Positions 12,884-24,455 of a stretch of DNA of 64,000 nt are shown piece after piece. This stretch comes from Xestospongia bergquistia. Lineage: Eukaryota; Porifera; Demospongiae; Haplosclerida; Petrosiidae. The DNA lies in contig OZ014412.1 of assembly GCA_963965975.1 (NCBI GenBank), positions 15,746,349 through 15,810,348 of the forward strand, given 5' to 3'. The stretch's first letter is position 1, and each line of letters opens with the position of its first letter. The position numbers were made by a program, and so were the translations under genes. Below the pieces are notes generated by a model, which had not been told where the DNA came from, ran no database searches, and was given only the letters and a program-made list of their open reading frames with translations.

Positions 12884-15743
12884 CATAGAGTACTATTGAT
12901 TATGCTTTGTTTTTTTCTTGATCCTTAGTGTTTGTAGATTATTATATATGAATCATATTCATGCGTTCGCTATCCTCGTTTAGCAATGACAATAGTTAAA
13001 TTATGTGCATTGTGTTAGAGGAAGACACAATTTGTACATGTACATAATAATAGCAAATGTGGATGTACTTCAAGTGCTTAATTATTATAAATTTCCTGTT
13101 ATTCATTCCATAGCTACACATATGACTATATAGGAAATTAGAGACCTAGTTTAGTTCTGATACTGAGTTATGTATAAATTAAGTCACTACTAAAAAAAGT
13201 GTCACATTCAAATTTAAATAGAATAAAACTAAAAATTTAATTTAAATAATTTTAAAACCCAATATGTCATATACTGATATAATTATAACAGTATAAAATG
13301 TTTTAGTCAATTGCAAAATTTTATTAGAATTGTCACCTAGCACAGATCAATCTATTCATTATTTACACATGATATTATAGATACAGAATAAAAATAAAAT
13401 ATTTTTACTATAATATCCAAAACAGATTTTATTGTCTCAAAGCATGTACTTCGTAAATGCTTGCCCTGTCCTCAAACATCTGCATCTATAATCACATTAT
13501 ATAGATATTATCATATTTGAAATATGGCTTTTTCCTCATAATTGACTGTCTGATGACATGTCTCATGTCTTTAAAACATCATATTTTAGTAATTAGTATG
13601 TTCATTTATTACAGATATATTGTGTATGGGGGATTACACTCTAATACAATGTCCCCCACAGCGCCACTACAAAAATAAATAGCCTATAGCATTATAGGAA
13701 AGTTCAAAGATTGAATACATGTATTACTATCTGCCTATATGAATCCATTTCTATAATGAAGATGATGGAGACTTCAAATACAGGCTGATAATGTGGGTGT
13801 ACAATATAGATTTGCATTAGTTCATTTCTCTATTAGAAACTATTGCTACATTTATTGTTACATATATTAGATCTATTCATCATATATAAAAAAATCTAAA
13901 TATGTGTACCGAACATTTGTTAAACTACAATAGTTGATACATGGCAGACAAGACTTATATAACACACCATTCAAACAAACCTTTACTTCAAATTCTCAGT
14001 ATTATACTACTATTGAAACTAGTACATAATGGCTGTACTGGGGCTCTGGCCAGGCTATCAACAGGCTACAACAGTTCTGCTTAGTGTTTGAAGAATCATA
14101 GCAATTAAAACACACAACATATTGACTTGATGTGTGAAACAAGATTAAGATATGACACTTATATATGAGATGATTATACATGCACTTAGCAACCATATGT
14201 GTTTCGGACCCTTGGGTTTTGAACTTGTTAGGGCCCAGACACTGCCACTAAGTATGAATATACTGACAAACATAATTAACAACAACTAACTAGATAATAC
14301 AGCATTAAATAATTTTATGCACACAAAACTATGTACAGCCAATGTAATACGCTTAAGCCGTGCCCCTAATTAAATCTCAATGACTTTGATTATAAGTTAA
14401 TAAGTACTTTATTGATAAATTTTCCATTTCATTGCTGTTTCTTTAGTTGCCATATTATTTATGATAATAGGAGGCAGGGTTGTTGTGATTACAGGATAAA
14501 AATAATGATTATAATTACTGATTATACTTTCACTGGATAGTAAAATGATTAAATTACTGACTACTTTCATTTTACAGCAGAATTAATGATTAAATTACTG
14601 ATTTTTTTTGAAGTAATGATTAATCAATAATATTTCTAAATTTATTCCAGTCAAAATTCTTCAAAATTGTATGCATTGTTCACTTTCAAAAATACTAATT
14701 GTTAAAAATTTTTAGGCAATATCTTGCATCAATCAGCTCTAAGAATTTGTTGATTAATTGTCCAGCAAAAAATGCTGACATATTTAACACATTAAACTAT
14801 AAGGCACTGAATTACTAATTGATTACAATTACTTAGTGTAATTATAATTACATTATAATTACTTCCCCTATAGAAAATGCTGATTACAATTACATTATAA
14901 TTACTTGAGATACTGTAATTATTAATAATCATTACAATTACAATTACTGATTACAACAACCCTGATAGAAGGATAACTAGGACCATTAGGACAAACGAAG
15001 GATCTCCTATAGGAGCATACTCTGCTGATTAGAGTATAATTTAGACATCCTTTAATTAATAACATTTAATTATATAATAAGAACTGTGTATATTTTTTAT
15101 CACTTTAGCTCATATCTAATTTAACAATTAATATAACAAGTCCCTATCATAGTGTAATATATCATTTATAAATTGTTCTGGTTGTCAAAAATCATAGAAC
15201 ATAGAGTCTACAGGTTAAGCATTTTGTCCCTCAGCGATATCATGTAACCACACATTTCTAAAACAGTAATACAAAAATACATGTACTATATTTAGAGCTT
15301 AGGAAAGACAAAATGTTGTGAGTGTGTGCATCTAGAACCTGCCATTTTTATCATGTACTTACGTACACATGTACATGTTGTTAACAAGTCCAATTCTGAG
15401 GATATAGGTGACTTTACACAGAAGGATTATATGCTCAAGTATATGCAGTTGCTAGGCAACCATTTTGTACAGAATATCCTAGACAATCCTAGCAACCACA
15501 AATACAAGTGTTCCTTTCAAGTCCTCTGTGCAAAATTACTGATTTCCTCAAATTTGGTTATATGTACTAATTTTTTCAAGATGTATTATTAATTGTGTAC
15601 ATGTACATTCATAATTATATTATATTTAATGAAATTGAAATCAAATTTATCCTGACATTAATACATATTTTTTTAATAATTATGTCATGCATATTTAACA
15701 TAAATATTATATAGTACATTGTTCTTGTAAATATATATATGTA
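12884..15743. other. Intergenic region, DHCR7 to LIN52
   Basis: I see no convincing exon here. It contains the hAT-like element at 14475-14964 and otherwise AT-rich unique-looking sequence. An AATAAA near 13222 may belong to DHCR7. Confidence 0.5.
14475..14964. mobile_element. hAT-like non-autonomous DNA transposon (MITE)
   Basis: The ends are inverted: CAGGGTTGTTGT at 14475-14486 and its reverse complement at 14953-14964. The 8-bp flanks are ATAGGAGG (14467-14474) and ATAGAAGG (14965-14972), a target-site duplication with one mismatch. An 8-bp duplication and a CAGGG terminus are typical of hAT elements. The interior is about 470 bp of AT-rich repeats of a TTACTGATTA-like unit and has no transposase. 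Confidence 0.75.
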
Positions 15744-18700
15744 TTAACTTGATTTGGATGATGAATCTGAAGTTGTGTTTTGAGCAGAGTTTGGCTGTGT
15801 AAAACCTAATGGGAGATGGGTGTGGCCATTTTTATGAGAAGAGGAGTCAAACACTTGTAGGCATATCCCACGTCTCATTTGTTTCGCTAAAGAGAGATAA
15901 GGAATATTAATTAAAGTAGTACTAGCTGATATTAATGAGGATATGAATACTATTAATGAGGATATACATATTCCTATTTTAACATTGTGAACAGGGCTAT
16001 AGATCTGGAAGCAGAAATCTCAATGTCATTTTAAAAATGTATCCTATTTTTTCAAGATGACATTTCTTGTGTAGATGATAGATATGTAGCCCCACCTATT
16101 CTATAAAACTTAAGAGCTTATAAAAACATTATAGCAAAACCACAGATAAGAGGTCGATGTACAGCTTGGCAGTAAACAAGTAAAACATTATAGCAAAACC
16201 ACAGATAAGAGGTCGATGTACAGCTTGGCAGTAAACAAGTAGAGTAAACAAGTAAACAGTACCCAAGCAGACAGATAAAAGAGATTTGATGGACTATATC
16301 ATTTTGTTCCAAATATAATTATATTAACTGAGCCACACCTCTTACTACTCAGTATACAATGATACAACAAGGTTCTAGAACTTTCTATTTCCATGTCTGT
16401 GACCCTTCAATAGTAAAAGGACATATGTCAGCACTACAATTGGGAAATTCATGAACTGCTACATCAAATTACCAAAGATAAAAATAAAATAAGACTACAT
16501 GCCATTAATATTGATATAGTTACAAATAAATCTACTTTACCTGTCATAGGAGCTATTGCTAGAGTGGACGTGACTAATTGATGAAAAGTATATAGTAATA
16601 GTATGCAATATATTTTTTGTGCACTTTGTAGTCACTGAGTCTAAGATACGTGATCAATGCTGAATATTCCATTAGAGTGCCGACAATGTATATTTTTAAA
16701 ATTGTTCTGCTTAAAATTGTATTATTAATAATTTATTTTTTTTATTTTTAGTATTTTGTCTTATTAGTAACAGTCATTAATTATCACCTTCTAGCTTGCC
16801 TTTTTAGTCTGAGGGTATATTACTTGCACATGTATCATGTTTAATTTTTTAGTAAAGAATAAATGAAATAGTGTAATTTTAAAACAATTCACAAATTAAT
16901 CATTGTGTGGGTGAGTAAAGCCAGATCTTCTTTGAAGTATAACAAAACTAAGAAATAACTCATACTAGAGTACTGCTGTAGAAACAATAGCAACACCTAA
17001 GTTGATTGCAAAGCGACAAGCGCATTCTTTAACCACCTCAATGGGATGTGTTATTACATGCTTAAATGAGTGTCAAGTGTCGCTGTATTCAGAGACAGTG
17101 TAATAAAAGACTTCAAGTACACATGTTACATACAATGCACTCGGTATGTTCTGAAACAATGATCTAATTAAATGACTTGCTATTTCAACTATTCCCAGAC
17201 AGATGTTAAATCCATTATATTGTACATGTAGCCATTATCATTCCAAGACTTAAAGACTATCAATCAACCTATTATCGCATGAAAATCTAGACACTTAAAG
17301 GATATCTAAAACCTGCCAGTTTTTATAAGAACAAGACAAATATGTCAAGTATGAATTACAACTACTAGACTACTAGATATGGTGTTATAGAAATAGTAGC
17401 GTAAAGGGGGAGAGAATCAGTCATTAATAACATTTGTGCTACTAGCGGTATGTATATAAAATAAGGATTATGTTACTAACAAGACATCATAAGATGTAAC
17501 ATAATATCTACATGTATGCATACATATAGTTCTATTAAAAAACTTATAAACTTTAAAAAGTTAATTGTTAAATGCAGTAAATTGAATCAAGGACAAATAC
17601 TGGACATAACTTAAGAGTGCAAAAGGTTATGTGATTTCGCTATAACGTAGTTTTAAAGCTGAACTTTGACCATAAAATAATACATTTGCTTCAGATATCA
17701 TAATTTTGCTCTGAAGGCTCAAACAGACAACTGTCTGGAGGAGATACTCCATCTTTAGAGGGAAATAAAATAAGTCTTTAATACCCAACTCCAGTTTGAG
17801 AGAAGTTAAGATGTGTCAGAGCTACGAAGACTGGAAGCAAGACTAGCAGTGAAGGATATGGAGTTGAAAAACAAAAATTGGACAATATCTCATGGAAAGT
17901 CAGTCACAATGAGGTCACTCTAATCTACTGATGATTATGAAGAAGTGGCTGGTTTGGGCTAGATGGTATCTATATACACACCATTTCAAATGTTTGATAT
18001 TGTCATATGCACAAAGCTGATGAATAAATCTAATAGTTACTACTGATGCATACCACAACTACTTCATATCTACTGAAAGCACTGCAACAATAAGTATGTT
18101 CCTGAGCTTGCTGCCAACTAAACTTCCAGCTATTTAGCTTTAACTTTAATAAAATGTTAATATAAACTGCAATACTAACTTAAATATAAACAGTCACTGA
18201 AGATCAATTGGGAATTTTGTTAAAGGAAAAACTAAGAAAATATTTCAATGATTTATCTGTTCTACATATCAACATTGACTGCATACCAGAGAGTCTAGAG
18301 CTTATGATCAAAGTTCTTTCTTAAAGGAAGCTGAAGCATACACATCACAGATGTATGAATGATCATATCCAATCCCACACAACTCTATTACAAACAGAAA
18401 TATCATTGCTATGTGTTTATGTCAACTTTACAAGCCCAAAGGTATTGCATCAATTGTTATGATGTGATTCCATAATGATATTAAATGGTATACCAAAGGA
18501 GATCAAAGATGGGAAATAAAGAACAAAAGAAGTCATACTTAAATAGATCAAAAGTACACATACATGTTTACATCAACATTAAATTCTTTAAGTTATTTGA
18601 CCAGCTGTGAAGATACTTCTCTATTGTGCTCTTTGTAAATTATTTCTTTGAACTAGATAATCAATGACAACGTTAATTGATCATCTTTATTAACAAATTT

Positions 18701-20173
18701 AATTGCTCTTTCTTAAAAGCTAATAACAATAAAATACATGAAGTCTAATAGAGTATCGCTGAGTGTAATGCTGATAGTTAATATTAGCATAATATAATAG
18801 AAAAGTTGTAAATAAAGTATGAATCAGGATTAACATGGTGTGTGGCAAGGATAGTAATGTTTAACTTCTACAATGACAGAGTTAAACACAACTGTTTACT
18901 TAGAAATAACACACACTACTAAGACCACCAATGCACTATACAGTATTACACAACCTTTTACCAAATAAATTTAAATTTATATCACATTAGCGTATATTGG
19001 AATGTATTTATTCTCTCTAGCTTTGCAATTTGAAGATATGTTAAGTCAACATCTAGGCGAATCCAATCGCCTGTTTATAAAATTTTTCTTCACAGTGACA
19101 CATCATATCCTTTAACAGATACAAGATAGCCTTGTCCTACAGGATAGCCTCATCTCTCTTAGTAAATCTGTTATCAAGTGAGTAGTGATGTCACACTCAT
19201 TATATGACAAAAATGCATAAAATAGCAAATAATTAAATCAAAGCACTAGATTACTTATACAGTAAAATCTTAACTAGCATTTGTAAACAAGTCTATGAGA
19301 CACCTGTTTATCATTTAGTGTCATAAGAAATTGCTTCCTTATTTGGGTAATTGTGTGAGTTTACACTTAGCCATTTAAGATTGTAATTACAGTGAATTTG
19401 ATATTTTAAAAATAATGTTATTATTCAAAACAAAAGTCATACCTTCCTCAATGCCAAGTTGATAAGCAAATGTTTGTAATGCTTGAATTTTTTCCAATAA
19501 TTGGGAATGAGTCAGGCTAGCAAGTTCTGTCAATAAGAAAATTTAAAAATAAAAAGTTTGTTTAATCTCTTGGCATTTATCCATTCATAAATTAGCTTAA
19601 TAGATGAATGGATTGTTGGATGGATTGATTTACAGATGGATGGATGGGTTTACAGATGGGTTGATGCATACCAGTCAGCATTTTTTTGTCTTCCTTTTCT
19701 ACTTCTTGTAGCCAGTGTGGGGTTGAGGAAGACACTGAGAGTGTGTCTAAGTCACCAACTAATAGGGAAGTTAGTTAGTAGACTCTAATGTACATACATA
19801 TATCATTGATATTCCAAATGTAATGTGCATAGAATATGTCATTGATATATAAACATACTGTTACATTAGTTGTCACGTGAATACTAAAGTTATAAATACT
19901 TCCAGCTAATGAAGATAATAATTTACTTTAAATAACATTCAACAGTAAAACCAGCTTTTATAGAGAGGCTAGTTGCATTCTGGCATTGCATTGTGCACTG
20001 AACCTATTGACAGGTTGAGTGGTAAGGATTTTCTCTACTTTGGTGTGTATATGTACTGACTTAAAGATAATAAGCTTACAAAAGTTCTGGTCTGGCCACA
20101 TAACAGGTGAGGCGGACACCATTCTTTCTTTTGATACCAAACCTTCACTCGAATTATCTTCATCTCCCTCCAT
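15744..20173 (-). CDS. LIN52: LIN52, subunit of the MuvB core / DREAM complex
   Basis: Four exons, 20173-20080, 19758-19672, 19526-19443 and 15886-15744, give 135 residues; human LIN52 has 116. LIN52 joins LIN9, LIN37, LIN54 and RBBP4 in MuvB, which represses or activates cell-cycle genes. The core block ELASLTHSQLLEKIQALQTF, then AYQLGIEEAKQMRRG, matches the human block around SLTTANLMEKVRGLQNLAYQ. The N-terminus keeps SPVMWPDQ (human SPDLWPEQ). It also keeps an LxSxEx(M) pocket-protein motif at residues 12-18. The Ser-rich tail after KQMRRG is an extension compared with human. The last intron is ~3.5 kb, long for this window. The gene is head-to-head with the BAG3-like gene. Confidence 0.9.
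16122..16241. repeat. 59-bp tandem duplication
   Basis: Two adjacent, practically identical 59-bp copies start near 16123 and 16182 (shared text ATTATAGCAAAACCACAG). They lie in the last LIN52 intron and cause a spurious repetitive reading frame on the minus strand. Confidence 0.85.
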
Positions 20174-20367
20174 TTTTTAAAGCACGCCCCCTATATGACA
20201 AGCCCACGCACTTTAATTAAAGATGGCTTCCAGAACTTTCTGGAGATGATGCGTATGTACTGGTCTTACGGGAACTGACTATACTCTTCTCAGCTTAAGA
20301 CAAGTCAGGAACATACTAGATACAATCCTAATATTATAAAAAGCACACCAGATTACCACCTATTAGT
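20174..20367. promoter_or_regulatory. LIN52 / BAG3-like bidirectional promoter with heat-shock element
   Basis: Start codons are 194 bp apart. At 20228-20245 the sequence is TTCCAGAACTTTCTGGAG: three perfect and one near-perfect alternating TTC/GAA units with 2-nt spacing, the HSF-binding pattern. It lies ~122 bp upstream of the BAG3-like ATG. Vertebrate BAG3 is a known HSF1 target, so the site probably serves that gene; an effect on LIN52 is open. Confidence 0.8.
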
Positions 20368-21315
20368 ATGAATATTCAACCACAACTTTCAAGCAATTCT
20401 TATTGGAATACTACAGACGACTATCAACCTCACTATCAAGTACCTCTCCCTGATTACTGGGAAATGAAAATGGATCCTACAACAGGATGGCCGTTCTTTG
20501 TCGATCACCCAAATCATCGTACTACTTGGTTAGACCCTCGTTACCCTTACAATTCTTATCGATACGCTAAACCCACAAGACAACCTCAGTATTATTCTCC
20601 ATGGGATTGGGGAATTGATCCTTATTATGATACTGGTCTGGGTTCTATGTTTGGTTACCCAATTCGAAAAGCTGCACCACGTCCAGCTACCACACCATCA
20701 AAATCTCAAAAGCTTTCAAATCCCAAACTTGGTGCAGAAACACCATCAACTTCATCTCCAACATTCCAGTCTGAATCTCAAAAACCTGATGATACTGTGT
20801 CGTTGTCTGATACTGAAACTCTAAAGGCAGAGGCTCAAACTGTACCTGAGGCTGAGACTGGTCCATCAATGGAGGTAGAAACTAAAGCTGATCTCTCATC
20901 AGCAAATGTGACAATCACTGAGACTCAGCCTACTAATCGGACTGAGACCCATACTCAGGATATCCCATATGCTACTCAAACTGAGACAGAGACTGAATCT
21001 TCTACAGTAGAAGAAGAAATGACTATTGGTCTGACTGAGGAGGAAATAAAGTCTCGGCTTTCTGCCATCCAAGACATCCGTAACAAAACAGAAGCGTTGG
21101 AAAGTCATGTAGAAGAGTTTAAAGGACTTAAAGGGTCAAAGGAGTACCTTTTTCTGGATGAAACACTTTTATCATATATGCTCCAGCTAGATCAAATACA
21201 GGCAGAAGGTAATGAAGAGATCAGAACATCTCGAAAAGCCACAGTTGTTTATATTCAAGACTTATTAAAAAATTTAGAAGAGAGAACAACAATAAATAAT
21301 GACAACAATAGATAA
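20368..21315 (+). CDS. BAG3: BAG3-like co-chaperone (WW + BAG domains)
   Basis: A single exon encodes 315 residues; human BAG3 has 575. A WW domain occupies residues ~27-58 ([19 protein letters not shown], second Trp at 54), very like the BAG3 WW domain. A BAG domain occupies ~230-303 ([20 protein letters not shown], then [12 protein letters not shown]). BAG domains bind the Hsp70 ATPase domain and drive nucleotide exchange; the WW domain binds Pro-rich partners in selective autophagy. The middle is a Thr/Glu/Ser-rich linker. I find no clear IPV motif for small heat-shock proteins (only YPIRK at ~97), which would be a difference from vertebrate BAG3. A heat-shock element sits just upstream. 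Confidence 0.92.
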   Translation: MNIQPQLSSNSYWNTTDDYQPHYQVPLPDYWEMKMDPTTGWPFFVDHPNHRTTWLDPRYPYNSYRYAKPTRQPQYYSPWDWGIDPYYDTGLGSMFGYPIRKAAPRPATTPSKSQKLSNPKLGAETPSTSSPTFQSESQKPDDTVSLSDTETLKAEAQTVPEAETGPSMEVETKADLSSANVTITETQPTNRTETHTQDIPYATQTETETESSTVEEEMTIGLTEEEIKSRLSAIQDIRNKTEALESHVEEFKGLKGSKEYLFLDETLLSYMLQLDQIQAEGNEEIRTSRKATVVYIQDLLKNLEERTTINNDNNR

Positions 21316-24300
21316 TGTATAATATGTATTTCTTTTGTTTATTTGTTTATGTGTTTTTGTGTTTATTTTATTGCATTTAAAGTTATGTCAATCACATTAT
21401 ATGTTTAATTACCCATATGAACTTACTAGCAACATAACATCATAATATTGCTTGTCGTCATGACAACATTGTTGATGTTCATAAATCTTGCATGTGTGCA
21501 CTAGCAGTATTAGTCACTCCAACTATGTGATTACACTGTAGTCATGGTAACCATGCAATAACTTTGCAGCTGCGGGGATTATAAGACAGTGTACAAAAAC
21601 TCGGATAAAAAAAGATAAAATTTAATCTATGAAAAGAATTTGTGTTTTGGTTATATGAGATGCTAAAATGACAATTGAGCAATATGTGATAACCTCTGTC
21701 TTCTTGTTTAAGCCAAATATCAACCAAAAATTTCAAGGAGGAATGGAACAAACACTAAATCAATTGCATATTGGGCGTATGAACAGCTGGAAACATGGCC
21801 AAGTTATTTCTTTAAGATTATACATGTAATCTGTTAATAGTTAAGTTCAGATAAATACCATAGGACATTTCACCCATAACAAGGACACATAGTATTCATG
21901 TTTGGGGGATGCATACATATGATATTCTTTCTTGTGGTAAATGGGGAATGAGGGTGTTAGTAGACGCATGACTAAGGAGTAGTCGCTGTATAAACTATTT
22001 TTATTAAATCTATTAGTAATCAGAATTATACGTGTTAAAACCTATCATGTATCATTTAGGATAATTTTATAGTACTTCCTTAGAAAGTACCATTAGATCT
22101 TATCCTGTACGTACTTTAGTATAATTACTCTACATATAGACAGTTATGTAAACAACAGAACAATTATATCATATTAATGAAAGCCATTACATAGTTATAG
22201 TACAGATTGGTGATTAAGAATGTGCACTATATGTCACGTATGTGAATAAAACATCATTTGACTTGGCTATATTTTGTTGCTTCTGAGAATGAAATTGTGT
22301 ATATATTGGCAGATTCTTTCAGAAGCATTATGATTTATTCGTCAGGTGTCCCTTGTCACCATATATGGTTATTATTATGTCGAAAGTAAGACAACAAAGT
22401 CGTAGGGTTAATGTTAGTTCAAAATGTAATAAAAACAAGTTTTCCCCTTGATAATTTATGACATGTCATGAGGAACACAAAGCATGTTCAACAATCGTAA
22501 ATAAACACTTATACATGTACATGAGGTGTGGATTCATTCCCAAATTATTATTTGAGAATCGGCATCTCTAGATCTGTTATATTTATTACAATATTATACT
22601 AGTCCTGCTGTGTTTCACAAGATGGGACTGTCATGACAAATAACGTAATGTATACTTTTCGTACTTGAAATAGCATTGTGTAATGTTTGCTTAAAGTGTG
22701 ATCAGAAACAGGAATGATGAGAACATTTATTTGTTATTACAGTGTAGAATGATGTTTTTACTATAAAATAAAAACAGGAAAAACAGAGACACACAAACTG
22801 TTCCATTAATTAGAGCGTTCTAAGTAATAGAGTTATGACTCAACACATGATCAAAAAATCACTAATAACTTTTATTAGTAATCATCAAATTAGTCTCCTC
22901 TTTAGATTAGGCAATTAGGCTTCATAACATAGCCATTGTTTTGTTGGAATCCCTAAAGTGATGTAATAACGATTATCTAATTCACAAGTTGATTCTAATG
23001 TTTATATTAAATCATGATAATTTTATATTGTCATATGAGTAGCTATTGTTTTTATTGACAATATTAAATTTAAGTCAGGAAAGAATAATTATAATTTGTC
23101 TGACAGACTCCTACAAATTTTGTTCTCCCACAAACAAAGTCGTAATTGATTTTGTTTGTAATGATATCTCATATTCTTTTATTATTTTGCTATAATAGTT
23201 AGTGATGAGGCGTGACTTGGCCTGCCATTGTGGTTAAGTCATAGGGGATGAAAAACATAACAGTAATCCATCTTCAATAACAATATTTTGTAACACAATC
23301 AAAAATGTTATGCTTTTTTGTGCCCAAATGAAGTTTGATACATGTTATCAGTGATAAATGGGAGTCCCATATTACATCAATATTGACGGTGGGATTTAGT
23401 ACCTTTTCTGGCTTCATTAACATATCTGCTACATAACACAATATCTTGTTACTTAAAGTAATTCATGAACAAAATGCCGACACAATCACAAACTATTATG
23501 TCTATTCGCTGTAGTTAAAGTGAATTCATTGCGATCTTAGACAGAAAACAACTAGTAGAGTGGAGGTTGCTAAGTAGCAAATACTCCATACTCTAGAAGA
23601 ATGCTTATGAGTTCATGTTCGATACAGCCTATTTTATATATTGATATCTAAATGATATTTACATGTATATGTTAAGTATGTGATGTATTGGACTACATTC
23701 AATATTTGAAGTATTTAAAGGTTATCAATACCTGAATGACTTGGGCATGGAATAAATATTCCTGGATTATCTACTGAGACCCTTGATCTAGCTTGGCTGA
23801 TAATATCTAGGTGTGTACTGTTTTAGACACTTAGATATGAAGAGATAAAGGCCTCAACAAACTCAAGTCAAAGTGCAGTCCACTCTTCATGACTGTGAAG
23901 CATGGTTCTCTCTAACAGTATAACCTGTAATGATGTTTAACCAAATATACATAATATTATGCTACAATTGTATAGTATATGTAATATATATTATATGTTA
24001 ATATAGTACATGTTACCTATATAACCAAAGTCATTACATATGAAATAATTTATGTTTAATAGTGTACCTCTATATTTTCAAGCAAATATGAGTTTAGGGA
24101 ATGACAGAGTATTGTACAGACTTTTTGTAGACCTTTAGGCATATTACAATAATGTGACACCTTGAGTAGTATATACTTATGGCAATGAAATAATGTAGCA
24201 GATACATACCTACACACGTGATAGAGTGTTACAAGCCAGAGAATGTGGGCTATAAAGACAGTAACGTGTCCCATAAGTTGCTGAATATCCCAACATACTA

Positions 24301-24455
24301 ACATTACACATTCTTGAAATGGCGACATATAAGTAAATCGCATTCATGGCTTATTATCAAAATCACAGCTGACGTCCGGAAGTAAGAATGCTGTATAAAA
24401 ACAGAGATTTCAGAGATCTCTTCTCAAATCTTAAATTATTAATAACACAAGAATC
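21316..24455. other. Gene-free spacer of 3.1 kb
   Basis: I see only AT-rich sequence with short stop-broken frames. No conserved motif or RNA gene is recognisable. Confidence 0.5.

Noticed and set aside
16118-16312. 64-codon minus-strand frame with a repeated peptide
   Set aside because: It arises from the 59-bp tandem duplication in a LIN52 intron.
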